This document shows positions 47,970-58,977 of a DNA stretch of 64,000 nucleotides, one piece after another (the stretch's first letter is position 1; each line of letters starts with the position of its first letter). The DNA is taken from the NCBI RefSeq assembly GCF_021134715.1, contig NC_060021.1, positions 11,564,501-11,628,500 on the forward strand, in the 5' to 3' direction. Origin of the DNA: Daphnia pulex (Eukaryota; Arthropoda; Branchiopoda; Diplostraca; Daphniidae). Under the pieces are notes generated by a model that was not told the origin of the DNA, did no database searches, and worked only from the letters and a program-made list of their open reading frames with translations. A program made the position numbers and the translations under genes.

Positions 47970-48571
47970 GGTTTGTATTCATTATTCCATGTGTTTTACA
48001 CTTTTAGACGTTGATCAGCCACATAGCTTTCTTGGCTGTTTATACAGTGCCACCCTATTGGACCGATTTCACAATCTGCACACATCAAATATTTATAGTT
48101 CCCAAGTCCCAATCGTATTAGAAAATCCAACATTTTCAAATTGGAACATATCAGGTATCAGCCAAGATTTTGTGACAAAGCAAAAGTCTAGACCGATTGA
48201 TTGATCGATTCAACTCTGATGTCACCTTAGGCGAAAATCTATTTCGTTTCTTCAATCGATATCAAATTCAGAAAAAGAACTAAGTTGGTCAATAAAAGTG
48301 TAGTAGACATTGAGTATAGACAACAAGGGCGTTGTGCTGATTAATTCGTCATTCCCTCAAACTTTTCTTGCATGTGGCAGACGAAAATGGCACTTTTCGC
48401 GAATCGCTAAAGAAAATGTATTTCCTTTTTGTATTTTTAGAATAACGCGAAATTGCGCTGCGCGACTAACAAGGACATGTACTTGTTTGTCCGCAGGAAT
48501 TGTTCATATTGCAAAAGTGGAGCCAGTTACATTGTCAGTCCCGAACTACCGATCGACGAAGATCGATCAAT
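47970..48571. other. spacer between two broken genes
   Basis: About 0.6 kb between the TBC1D20-like poly(A) signal and the first DNAI2-like exon. An open frame at 48310-48642 is mostly out of frame with the DNAI2 text and has no other support. Confidence 0.4.
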
Positions 48572-51276
48572 ATGACGGTTCCTCCAAAGATAGATCTTAC
48601 CTGTGCTGTACGTCGACATGTACTGAGCAGGAGAAAATGTAACTTCTCCGACGCTGTTTTCAACCCGCCACAATTTGTCGACATTTTCCCGGATCCGCAA
48701 TTGACATCTTTGTTTAAGGTTTAAGGAGTAAAGAAATCGGAGTCCAATGCCAAGCTTGTGATGTTTCAGCACTTAATGTAAGTCAGTATTGAATTTAAAT
48801 TTGTCAATAGCATTATAGCTAATACAAAACGTATTGGAAAATTTAGATCAATACGGATTGTGCTACGACCGAGGCCCACGGAGTTTTCCACAAGGAAGGT
48901 GGATGGCCTCGCGATGTCAACCCGCAAGAAGCCGATCAAACGGCTCGCTACCGCAAAAAGATCGAGAAGGATGAAGCTTATTTCCGTACTGTTCTACAAC
49001 TTGGACATGTTGAATTGATATAAATGTGAATGATGTTTATACTAATAAGTGCAAACAGATTTTTTTACCCCATTGTAGCAAATGGAACATTACATCAAGC
49101 AAAACAATGTATTTAACATCTATGAGGATTATTTCACTGATTCTCCCGATGTGTAATCATCAATTAATTTAATACTTTTTTTTTATATTTCTGGATGGCT
49201 GAATTTTATATTTCCAACAAACAAACGCCAGATCCGAATCCTCTGCGAACTCTTCATCTGCTAAAGGATCCGTCACCGATAAAACGCGCAGTCACAGTCT
49301 TAGTTGGAGTCCCGATATGGAGGAACCAAATTGGCCGCTGCAACTATTCAGATCCTTTTTGGAAAAATCTGTTTGACCACAAAGAAAATGATTCTTTCAT
49401 CTGGAATATTGGTATTGACATTTGCCGATATGAGAATGATATGTCTCTTTATTCAGCAGTATAACTTTGCAAGTAATAATTCCTTCCATGAATAGAAAGA
49501 GCTGTGCAACCAGAAATAATTTTACGCAGCATGTAGTCAACTACGTTCCGTCTCGTTCAATCCGCGTGACCATCACATTTTAGCTGGTGGATCGATTTAT
49601 GGCGCTGTGGGAATTTGGGACGTTTGTAAGAGTCAAGGTCCAGTCGAATGCGTCCCCATTGGTGTCGGTCATTCGGAAAGTGTCACTTCGCTTATTTGGA
49701 GCAATTCAAAGGCTGGAGGAGAATTCTTCTCCGCCTCTGGCGACGGCCAAGTAAAAACACGATAACAAATCATTTTGATTATTTCATCTTGATTATATGA
49801 TTAACAATAATAGGTTCTTTGGTGGGACATGCGAAAATTAAATGCGCCAATAGACGCACTTTTACTGGAACCTAGTTCAATCCCTCGATCGGAAAGCGCT
49901 TTATCTGCTACTTGTCTCGAGTACGATCCTTCTATGCCAAACCGTGCCAAACAAATTCCTAGTTGGCACACGTCAAGGTGCTCATTTCTCAATTCATTTC
50001 ACCTAAAAATAAAAAATGAATTGCCAATTTGCAGGTATTGTGATGAATTGCAACAGAAGAGCCCGAACAACAGCGGAGAGGATAAATGGATAATGTGCCA
50101 ATACGAGGCACACTTGGGCCCAGTTCACGGTCTACATCGACACCTACATCTGCCCAAAATCTTTTTGACCGTTTTGGATTGGACCACGAATGTTAGGACC
50201 GAGGACATTCGCGATTCGCCCATTTTAACTTTAAAGTGTGTTCGCTTATGTCTATTGACAAGCAGATTCAAATAATAACTTGTTTCATACTCTGCTGCGT
50301 TGTAGGAATCAAAATGTCCAGTTACTGGACGGAGCGTGGAGTCACACACGGTCGTCCATCATATTCACTGCTGCAACAGACGGTGCTCTTTACCTGTGGG
50401 ATATTCTCGCCCAGCGGATCACTCCTACGTTATGCTCCCAGGTCATAATAGAAAAAATTTGATTAAAATGTTGACAATTATAAATTTTAAATGTATTAAC
50501 CAGGTCAGCGAATCTCCGCTTTTAAGTTTGAGCACCCAGGAACACGGAAAAATCATGGCAGTTTGCAGCAAAGACGGACGGTTTTCCGTCATTCAAATAA
50601 GCGACAATTTGTCGACAGTAACCAAAAACGATAAAGTAGCGCTCACCTCGGTATGATAAGTTATAGCTGGAAGAAAATTTAAGTCTATATTAAGTCCTAT
50701 AATCCAATCCACTGTTACACACAGTTACTGGAACGAGAAATCCGAAGAGAAAAGAATTTGGAACAGCGGACTAAAGACAGCAAGAGTAAACAAGGACCCA
50801 AAACTTCCATTTTCCACCTTGCGATTGCAACAGTGACCCAAGCGGCCAAGTTGCTACGCAAGGCTCATTGGGCGTTCAGAAACCTCCGTCTCCCATGTCC
50901 CATCACCTCGCTATCTAAAAAAATGTTTGATAGCTTGAAGGAGACACTCCAGGCACTTAATATTAATCAAGAGAATACAAGCGGCAAAGAAGTTAACGAA
51001 AGATCGGTTATTGAACCTTCGGCTGATATGTTGCCAGCCACTGATAAAACCGGAAGCCAAATCAACGTATCTGTCTCTCACGCTGCTCCAGTGGCGCCAT
51101 TCGTTGATCAGACTCTGCAATCTTCCGAAGAGGCTTTCTTTGAAATTGAAACCATTGATCAGGTATAATATTTGAGTTATTTCGTTATGATATCAGAAAA
51201 TGTCATGTACAACTTTATTTGTTTTTAAATATGATCACAGGAAATACTTTCCCGTGGAATAGAAGAAAAACAATGA
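48572..51276 (+). pseudogene. broken axonemal dynein intermediate chain 2 (DNAI2-like)
   Basis: About eleven exon-like blocks follow the DNAI2 (IC69-type) order. The N-terminus MTVPPKIDLTCAVRRH continues with KCNFSD. Next come EAHGVFHKEGGWPRDVNP, MEHYIKQNNVFNIYEDYF and the WD-repeat part (LRSVSFNPRDHHILAGGSIY, FFSASGDGQVLWWDMRKL, FLTVLDWTTNVRTEDIRDSP, SIIFTAATDGALYLWDIL). The C-terminus is LLEREIRREKNLEQ, then SSEEAFFEIETIDQ and EILSRGIEEKQ. DNAI2 is a core intermediate chain of outer dynein arms in motile cilia and flagella. The frame breaks at least four times: near 48720 (LTSLFK to RSKEIGVQC), near 49330-49350, near 49940 (to VPNKFLVGTRQG) and near 50090. Stops follow in the wrong frames. 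Splice sites are mostly kept, so decay seems fairly recent. Whether an intact copy exists elsewhere cannot be seen. Confidence 0.8.
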
Positions 51277-51479
51277 GTAGACGAATAACTAGTATGTATG
51301 AATCACCAATGATTTTATTAATCCGATCCGCAATCAATATTTCCATTATTCAAATGTTCGTTTTTTTGGGAGAAGGGGGTATAATTAAGAGAGGTGTCGA
51401 GAAAGAGTGTTACAAGCAAGTAAATAAAAGTTGTAGGGGAATTAGAAGTAAAAAGCGGTAAAAAGTCATTGCATTCACA

Positions 51480-52157
51480 AGTCATTTCCAGGGATCCAGC
51501 TTTCGACTAAACCTCCTTTACTATTTGGTTCCGTTTCGAGACTATAAGTCATGCAAGCGGAGCCATCCCTATAAAATTTAAGATTTAGTGGAGAATGTCA
51601 TTATTTAAAACAAATTTGTTTAAAGTAAGTACCTGTGTTCAATAGCTGCCACTATAAACCCATGGGATGATATGTCTGAGCAGAAAGTTGAGTAGGCAGT
51701 ACGGCACGCAGTAAGACCATGAGAAAATACAATTACAGGAAATCTTTGTTCATTGCATAGCTCAGCATCTAACGCTATAGGAATGTATGAATTTCCTGGC
51801 TCACATACATCACAATTAGTTGACTTTAACCTTCTGTTAAAAACAGGTACTTCATTTCGCTACACACCAAAGGCCCAGGATATCAGCTTCTTGCCAAAGA
51901 AAGGAATCATTCCTAGTACTATGGTGTAATCTTCTACGTATTTTGGGTGGAGGAGCCAGCTTGCCCAACGGGAAGAATGTTCCTTTGGAGAAAAGAGGTA
52001 AATAGATTAACCACAAAAGTTCAGCAGCAATTTGAGAAAAGGTCGCTTACATATACATCTTTTATTTGACTAGGATAGTATACTCGAAGAAAGCAACCAT
52101 CTTCCTTGCTGGGTCCACCAGTCATTAAGTTGGTGCAGCCAACAACATACTTCCCTT
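51480..52157 (-). pseudogene. front part of a platelet-activating-factor acetylhydrolase gene
   Basis: On the minus strand, exon-like blocks read GKYVVGCTNLMTGGPSKEDG then CFLRVYYPSQIKDVY. They continue with SSRWASWLLHPKYVEDYTIV, PVIVFSHGLTACRTAYSTFC, SSHGFIVAAIEHR and DGSACMTYSLETEPNSKGGL ending in VESWIPGN. This is the order of group VII/VIII phospholipase A2 (PAFAH2/PLA2G7), enzymes that cleave short acyl chains from platelet-activating factor and oxidised phospholipids. The copy stops after WIPGN and lacks the GHSFGG nucleophile and everything behind it. An in-frame TAG follows WAFGV. GT/AG sites between blocks remain. It lies inside the repeat-bounded block, against the right-hand array, in opposite orientation to the other two broken genes. 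Confidence 0.72.
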
Positions 52158-52434
52158 TATAATCAATAACAACAAAGTAAGTTGATTACATTTACAAAAC
52201 ACAATTCACCAGCAATTAACTCTTCTCTGACTTTTGGAAAAAACAAACTGACAAGCAGACAACAGACAAGCAGACAACGCGAAACTGTTGATGAAATTTC
52301 CAGGTGCGTTCTTAAACCTGCAAATGCAACAAAGTTTGTACGCAATTAATAAATGTGGTTTTTCCTTTTTGTGCAGCATCACTATAATTCTCTAAATACA
52401 AAATAATAAATATCATAATTAATTATTCATTCTA

Positions 52435-52775
52435 GTACGGAATATAAACAATTAAATATGACTAACTTTTTAATTAAAATGCTTAAGAACATAATTACTT
52501 GGGACTTGAATTACTTATGGCTTTAATTACTTGTGAATTTATTTACTTGCAAAAGGGAATTACTTGTGTTGGTTAGCTAAATTACTTGTTGCCAGTATTA
52601 CTTACTACCATAATTACTTAGCTGACAGAAAATAATTACTCATCAATTTTATTATTTAATTCCGTAATTACTTAAGAGAAAAATTACTTACACCCATAAT
52701 TATTGATCTTATTTACTTAATACCCCAAGTACTTGTGAAAATAATTACTTGATGTCCGGACTCCCGCGCAGCCGC
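52435..52775 (-). repeat. right AATTACTT repeat array
   Basis: About fifteen imperfect AATTACTT units at roughly 15-25 base spacing run from about 52490 to 52750. The array ends in a GC-rich edge (GTCCGGACTCCCGCGCAGCC, 52754-52773) that is the inverted match of the left edge at 45801-45822. Confidence 0.75.
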
Positions 52776-53008
52776 CAATGGTAGAATTACAGAAACTTTT
52801 TACTTGAAAAAACAAAAGAAATAACATTTTTGCAATAGAACAGAGAAAATTCTTTTGATTAATGATGGAAAAGTTTTTTTCTTTCGAAATCGATACCTAT
52901 TTAATGGCCGATAGCCCGATACTCTGCCGATACCAATAGTTTAGTTTTTTCGTCTGAAATTTTGGATGTCAACATTACACAATTTATTCCTTCATTTACT
53001 CTTTCTTT

Positions 53009-54306
53009 ATGGCGAATTATATTCGACCACGCATGTTTCATCAGGCGTTGGAAGCCTTGCACAAATTTAAATTAGAAAAATCTATTCTTTCGCCGAATTT
53101 GAGGTGTATACATTCAACCGGCTCCAGGTATACTTACTCTACATAACAACTCAATAAATGAACAGTAACTCGAACTGTTTTGCTCTGTTTCCTCTTGGGG
53201 TCACTTTATAGATGGATTGATGGTCCAGTTAAACTTGCCTACACTTCATATGAAGGAATGAATTCACAAAATGCGTCACCTAGTAACATGACTCCAATTA
53301 TTATACAGCATGGGTTGTTAGGCTCGAGAAAAAACTGGGCTTCTTTAAGCAAAGCAATTCATAGCAAAACTGGAAGAAAGGTAATTCATGTAATAGTGAT
53401 TTTGTTTAAAGTTACATAAATCATTGCATTCATACAAATAGGTCATTGTCCCAGATGCAAGGAACCATGGAGACAGCCCTCACAGCAATAAGCTTGACTA
53501 TGAAGTGCTGTCTGAAGACATAGTTAAATTAATGGAAGATTTACAAATACCAAAAGCAACCATGGTTGGCCATTCAATGGGAGGAAGAGCGATGATGAAG
53601 CTAGCCTTGACCAAGGTACCCTTTTCAGTTGATTTCCTTAATTTAACTGTTACTCATTCACAAATAGCCTTCTCTAGTTGACAGATTAGTGGTAGTTGAT
53701 ATTTCTCCTGTCAATGTGAGCCCTGGTGCCCAAGCTATGACTCAATTCTTAACTGTAATGGAAGATATAGATTTGGGAGATCAACTGAAGCGTGCAACTG
53801 CCCGGAAGATAGTAGACGAAAAACTACAAGTTGTCGTTAAAGTACGTGCATTACAGTTCGTTTACTTTTTATGGTTTTACCTCAATAATTTTACATTCTC
53901 TTTTGATCGTAAAAGGACAGTCTACTACGACAATTTCTTTTAACTAACCTGGTGGAGGATAACGGAAAGTTTCGTTGGCGTGTTAATCTTAAATCAATCA
54001 TTCAAAATTTGCCACACATAATTGGCCATTTCCCTTTGAAGAACGAAAGTTACCATGGCCCCACACTTTTTATTGGTGGAGCCAAGTCAGATTACATCAA
54101 GTATCAAAAAGAAATCATACCCCCTTCTTTGCAAAGCTATTATTTCATCTATTTAATTTTTACATTTCAGACCGACAGATCATGACGTAATACGGAAACT
54201 ATTTCCTGGTGCCCAGTTTCAGTACATCCCTGATGCGGGTCATTGGGTACATTCCGAAAAACCAACGCAGTTTATGGAACTTGTCCTCAAATTCATTAAC
54301 GAATAG
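53009..54306 (+). CDS. Abhd11: ABHD11-like alpha/beta hydrolase (mitochondrial)
   Basis: Six exons (53009-53127, 53212-53380, 53442-53615, 53668-53841, 53916-54100, 54171-54306) join in frame to 318 aa, near human ABHD11's 315. The N-terminus MANYIRPRMFHQALEALHKF is basic and amphipathic, as expected for mitochondrial import. The fold shows the oxyanion loop IIIQHGLLGSRKNWASL, VIVPDARNHGDSPHS and the nucleophile elbow MVGHSMGGRAMMKLAL (Ser of GHSMG). It continues with VVVDISPVNVSPG and the His region PDAGHWVHSEKPTQFMEL. Vertebrate ABHD11 hydrolyses lipids in vitro and protects lipoylated 2-oxoglutarate dehydrogenase in the mitochondrial matrix. All phases close, so the gene is intact. It starts about 230 bases right of the repeat-bounded block. 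Confidence 0.95.
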
Positions 54307-54569
54307 GACTAAATATAGGGAAAATTGTAATTGTAGTGTGAATTGGCGATTTTTTGTATATCTTCTGTGTTCTGTACTCATTATGCATATAATTCTGCAC
54401 ATGTTGGAGAAAAGAGAACTATAATATAAAACTGAGTAAAGCTAGTATACGACGTAAATCAAATTTATTTGTTTCATTTGTCTTTCTTTCTTTTGTGGCT
54501 CGTTATAGCCTTATCAGGGAATATGTTTCGCTTAGAGATACAGAAATGCCTCTAAAAGTCAAAAAGTTT

Positions 54570-54651
54570 TGGCAGCGGTGGGATTCGAACCCACGCCTCC
54601 GAGGAGACTGGTGCCTTAAACCAGCGCCTTAGACCGCTCGGCCACGCTACC
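54570..54651 (-). tRNA. tRNA-Leu (anticodon AAG)
   Basis: An 82-base type II tRNA on the minus strand. The acceptor stem GGTAGCG pairs with CGCTGCC, with discriminator A. The A box is TGGCCGAGCGG, the anticodon stem CTGGT/ACCAG with loop TTAAGGC (anticodon AAG), the long variable arm TCTCCTCGGAGG and the T arm GTGGGTTCGAATCCCAC. A T-run terminator follows directly (AAACTTTTT). No intron. Confidence 0.97.
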
Positions 54652-55533
54652 CATACTCTCTCCGAAAAAATTGTTGAACAAATCACTAATATAACATTAT
54701 TCAATGAAAAAATTAATCTGAACCAAATTGCTGGCCTAGGTGCAGTCAAAGAAATTCTTGAAATGATTTCTTTCGGTTATCATTTAATTTGGATTTTTTA
54801 ACTCCGGAGGTCGTTACTGGTCATTACACTTAAATCGAAAGTCACATTAGATTTACATTGAATTTATAATTCATAAAATTAAATAATACACTTTTCTTAA
54901 CTGAAATAAATTTTAAACCATTTCAATGTTTCGGAAATTTAATTTTCATTGAATTAGAATTTCTATTTAATGTTTAGTGCAACACTGTATATGCAAATTT
55001 TGGATTCCCGCCCTTTGACCGATTTTTACATTGCAACGTGCTTACAACGTGTTTGTTCACAATCACACTTGTTTGTTCTACCATAGACTACGAAGTGCTA
55101 CTGTTCAGGGCGAGGATTTTTTTCCTCTTATCTCGTAAGTTGTTCAGGTATGATTGAGGCCCAGTTTTTAATTGATATTGTTAACAATGCTTTATTACAT
55201 TTACTTTGATGAAAGTGAATGCATTTCTGTTCAACTTCAATAATTTTGGTCAGTACTCTACAGCCACATGATATTTAGACTGTGTATGGAAGGTGAATAT
55301 GTGGACTGTTGCAATAATAAGATCGTAAAATAATTGAAACAAGCATTGGCTTTTTTTGAGTAACTTGTATGGTCTGGCAAAGCTGATGCAGTACGATGTC
55401 AGCTGTTCCAAAGTCTGACATGCTGACCCATCAAATATTTTAAAACTCGTATGATTGTCAATCTTTCTTGGTTAACCTTAAGATTGTGATTTTCATTTAG
55501 GTGGTGCGAGTTAACTGTGTTCAAAGATTGGAA
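54652..55533. other. spacer and probable 5' leader of the coiled-coil gene
   Basis: AT-rich DNA between the tRNA and the first coding exon of the coiled-coil gene. A splice acceptor (CATTTAG) ends at 55500, so an untranslated upstream exon is likely, perhaps near 55090-55150, where a donor-like CAGGTATGA occurs at 55146. Confidence 0.45.
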
Positions 55534-58467
55534 ATGTCTCAACGAGGAGCTTCCCAAAGTTTCTTGTTCAAATATGCTCCACTTCGCCTCAAGGGTGTAA
55601 ATAATCAGCAACAACTTAGCAACAATTCAAAAGTTTATCCTTCTGGAACTCCATACTCCCCAAGAGCACTTCAATCTCAATCCAATAACCCTTCTATTGA
55701 TGAATCAGCAATGACGGGAAATGAAACGAATTATTCCGAACAAGGTGACTTGAATTCCTCATTAGAAAACATAGCTAAGGTATGCCAACGTCAGGAACGT
55801 CGCAACCGAGAAATGCAGTTACAACTTGAATCAGCTACATCCGAGATGGAACGACTTAAAGGTCTACTGGATGCAGCAGCGGGTGAAATCGATCAGCTGC
55901 ACAATATCAATGAAAAATTAAAGGTAAATTGTTCATTTCTTCTAGAAAAAAAACTGGGGTCATCTTCTGTTTTTTTAAATTAGGATTCACACCAAAAATT
56001 AGAGAAGGAATTAAAAGAAGTCGATCACCTTTACACTGATGTCAAAACCACAGCAGCTGATACTGCCCAAATTCTTGAAGACGCACGTAAAGACAAAGAA
56101 ACTTGGCTCTCCAACTTTGAAAGGCTGCTGACAAACCATTTCGACAAAAGAGAAATGCAATTGCGAAATGAATTTCAGCAAATAATTGACGAAAAAGAAG
56201 TCAAGTTAAATGCGATGCGCTGCGAGGCTGAACATTTAGAGATTCAGTTTCATGGTACTGCGGAAATACGTGCCGAAATAGCCTCCTCCAGAGAACAAAT
56301 TAAGCAACTCAACAGCGTCAACGATGCCAAGGAAACGGAACTGAACACGTTGCGTGACAAACTTATGACCATTCAAGAAGCAGTCGCCACTTACGAAGAC
56401 GTAACATAAAAATCCCATCAAATTACTAAATATTTTTACAACATTTAAACTTTAATTTCATTTCATTTAGACTAAACATTCTTTGAATATTTTAACGAAA
56501 GAAAGAGCTGCGCTGCAGGAGCGGTACAGCGCGATTGAAAAGCAATGCATTTCGACGGGTGATGCGCTAGTCGACTGTATGAATGACCGAAATCGATTGG
56601 AGAATTCCGTGGACGAATTGAACAAGAAACTGGAAGACGAAAGCAAGAAAACAATTCATTCAATATCCGAAACGCAAGAATTGATCCAGCAACTGACGGT
56701 ATGAATACGTGTTAGTCAAAACGACGTCAAAACAGATGACTCCTAAATTTTATTTTATTTTATTTTTTGTTATAGACATGTCAACAAATGTTGGAGGAGA
56801 AAACGACCAAAATTGAGGATCTTTGTAATCAGTTGTCGATTTTGAATGAACACAATAGAGATCTTGAAAGAAAGACTCGCGAAGCAGAATCCATATTTGC
56901 TGACCAAGAGACCTCTCAGCGATTAATAGCTGATTTGGAAAAACAAATTGCTGAACTCAAGTTCCAGTTGTCTGAAAAGGCTATTGAACTCCAGTGCAAG
57001 GAAAAGAAGATTGAAGAAACTGAGAATGCCTTGAAAGATTTGTCGCTACATTCTCATAGCGATGAACAGGTATTTTTTTAGAAACACTTTAAACGAAATT
57101 AACACTTAAGTTATCATTTCGATTTTAGTTGGCGATTATCGAAGAAAATAATCGCGAACTTCAGCGCAAATTTGATGAAAAGGCCCAGGAACTTGAAGCT
57201 GCTCTTGTTTGTCAAGAGAATTCGCAAAGATTAAAAGCCGATCTAGATAAGGAGGTTGCTGATCTCAAATGCCAACTTATTTCAAAGTCAATAGAACTCC
57301 AGTACAAAGGAGAGCGGATGGAAGAAATGGAGAAAGCCTTAGACGAATTGACACAAAAGTCTCTTAACGCTGAGCGGGTAATTATACAAAGTACCGACTT
57401 TTTGTGCATAATTTTTTAAATTATTAAGTTAATACTTCAGGCAGAAACTTGCCGATCAGAAGTGGACATGCCGAGACAAAAAGAAAAGTTGGAGATAGAC
57501 GCTTTGAAAACATCCTTAAATTTAAAGAATTTAGAACTTGAGAGTATCGGCGGTGAATACGAAGAGGCCCAGAAGATAATGGCATCATCGGAAAGAAAGA
57601 TAGCCGATCTCGAATTAACCGTCAGCCTACTGGAGCGAAGATTGGAAACAGAACGTGAACAGGTGAATTCTTTTAGAGCTACTGGCTTTTTTGTCATTTA
57701 ATTTTCTTATATTCTGGCAATTTTTAGGCTTCTTTCTCTAGCCAACAACCTGTGATCAAGGCTGCCGTGGAACCAGCACGTTCGCTTCGGCCCATCTTGA
57801 AGCAAACATTTTCTGATGTCAAACAACAGGAACTGGCTTCACAAGATGTAAAAACACCGTTTTAGTTATAAAGAAAAGGTTGTGATAATTATTATTTTGT
57901 AACACAGAAAGGGGATTCAGCTAAAACTGCCATGGATACTTTAAATCTTTTGCAGAAAGCTAATGCTATGGTAAGATCCTATTTGTTTTGATTGAGTATT
58001 GATTACACATCACTTGAACTTAATAGGCAAAAGCAGCAGAGGTCAAACGTCGTGATAGTGGTGGGAGTCAGATTTCAATGATGATAAAACCATCTTCTCC
58101 ATCTAGCTCGTCGAAACCTTCGGAGAAGCGAGTAAGTCTAAACATATAGCAGTGTGGCCATACCCTTAAAGGTTATGTTTATTAATTAGCGCCGTTTCGA
58201 TACCCCCGACGGATTGCGCGCATCCGCCATAAAAATGGACCTCCGCGATTGTGTTGATATTGATTCCCCCGTTTTACGTAACAATTCCGGCCTGCGGACG
58301 CCTCGCTTTCTGCCTCGCAGTAACTCTACCGCTTATCTTACTTCCGCGGAATTGCCTCCTGGTATGTTAGAAGTTAAACACGAAACAAAAATGGTGTGGT
58401 TTATCTATAGTTCCTTTTGTTTGCAGGAACAGAAGATCTGGAGTTTGATACTAATGAATCCTTTTAG
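55534..58467 (+). CDS. long coiled-coil protein, perhaps SYCP1/transverse-filament type
   Basis: Eleven coding exons join to 766 aa: 55534-55923, 55984-56400, 56471-56698, 56776-57069, 57129-57377, 57441-57662, 57728-57847, 57908-57970, 58027-58131, 58190-58361, 58427-58467. Nearly all junctions are phase 0. Residues 1-75 are Ser/Asn/Gln-rich and probably unstructured. About 80-590 is continuous heptad text (MQLQLESATSEMERLKGLLD and many LEKQIAELKFQLSEKAIEL-like stretches, two of them near-duplicates in exons 4 and 5). The last about 170 residues are basic and Ser/Pro-rich (AKAAEVKRRDSGG, RRFDTPDGLRASAIKMDLRD, LRTPRFLPRSNSTAYL). I do not recognise a named orthologue. The plan of disordered head, long coiled coil and basic S/TP-rich tail resembles synaptonemal-complex transverse-filament proteins such as SYCP1, but also many centrosomal proteins. 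The ATG at 55534 is the first in the exon's frame. Confidence 0.85.
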
Positions 58468-58704
58468 TATTAATAACATATCCATTTTAACAGCCCTGTC
58501 TCTTCGTGTTGAAACGGTAGGACAATCTACCGTTAATATATTTTTTTGTGTGTGTTCATTTGGGGTGACCGTAGAGATAACCAAGCGTTGCTAATATATC
58601 TGCCTTTTTTTAAGTTTTGTCATTATTTTTGCATCGTTTGAGAGCAGTCTGTCGAAGCCTATGGTAATACTGTTATATTCCACACTTTCTGCGGTGTGTG
58701 TATC

Positions 58705-58786
58705 GGTAGCGTGGCCGAGCGGTCTAAGGCGCTGGTTTAAGGCACCAGTCTCCTCGGAGGCGCGAGTTCGAATCTCGCCGCTGCCA
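58705..58786 (+). tRNA. tRNA-Leu (anticodon AAG), second copy
   Basis: An 82-base tRNA with the same acceptor, D, anticodon (loop TTAAGGC) and variable arms as the copy at 54570-54651, but on the plus strand. Only the T stem differs: GCGAG/CTCGC in place of GTGGG/CCCAC, two paired compensatory changes that keep the stem. A T6 terminator follows at 58790-58795. Confidence 0.97.
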
Positions 58787-58977
58787 TAACTTTTTTGCGC
58801 CATTTCTAGTATCTTTAGGTTTTTTTATGTGTTTACAACTAAATTTATAAATTTAAAACGATTCAGTATATTTAATTTATGTGGAGAATGATAACTATAC
58901 AGTGCGTGTAGGAGTATTTCACTGTAAAAAAAATACTTAAAATTAATCAACAATTGCGTTAAATATGTGTTTGCGCT

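Larger units (their letters stand above)
45801..52775. mobile_element. candidate foldback-like block bounded by inverted repeat arrays
   Basis: The left edge reads GAGCCGCGCAGGGGATCCGG then ATACAAGTAATTATTTTCAC. The right edge, reverse-complemented, reads GGCTGCGCGGGAGTCCGGAC then ATCAAGTAATTATTTTCAC. The two outer ends therefore match over about 40 bases with few changes and point in opposite directions. Inside each end lies 320-370 bp of AAGTAATTA-like units at irregular spacing (left 45823-46195, right about 52435-52752, inverted). This is the plan of foldback-type DNA elements with long repeat-rich termini. Between them lie three broken host genes and no transposase that I can recognise. 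No clear target-site duplication is visible. The alternative is two independent insertions of one short repeat family, facing each other by chance. Confidence 0.4.

Noticed and set aside
46579-51276. Reading TBC1D20-like and DNAI2-like copies as intact genes with sequencing errors
   Set aside because: Each has several independent breaks, while eight neighbouring multi-exon genes close without a single error in the same sequence, so random error is unlikely.
45801-52775. Polinton, retroviral or LTR element as explanation for the bounded block
   Set aside because: No integrase, polymerase, protease or structural-gene text and no direct terminal repeats were seen. The interior is recognisable host-gene exons with introns.
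54552-54749. 65-codon minus-strand open frame
   Set aside because: It runs through the tRNA-Leu gene and is explained by it.
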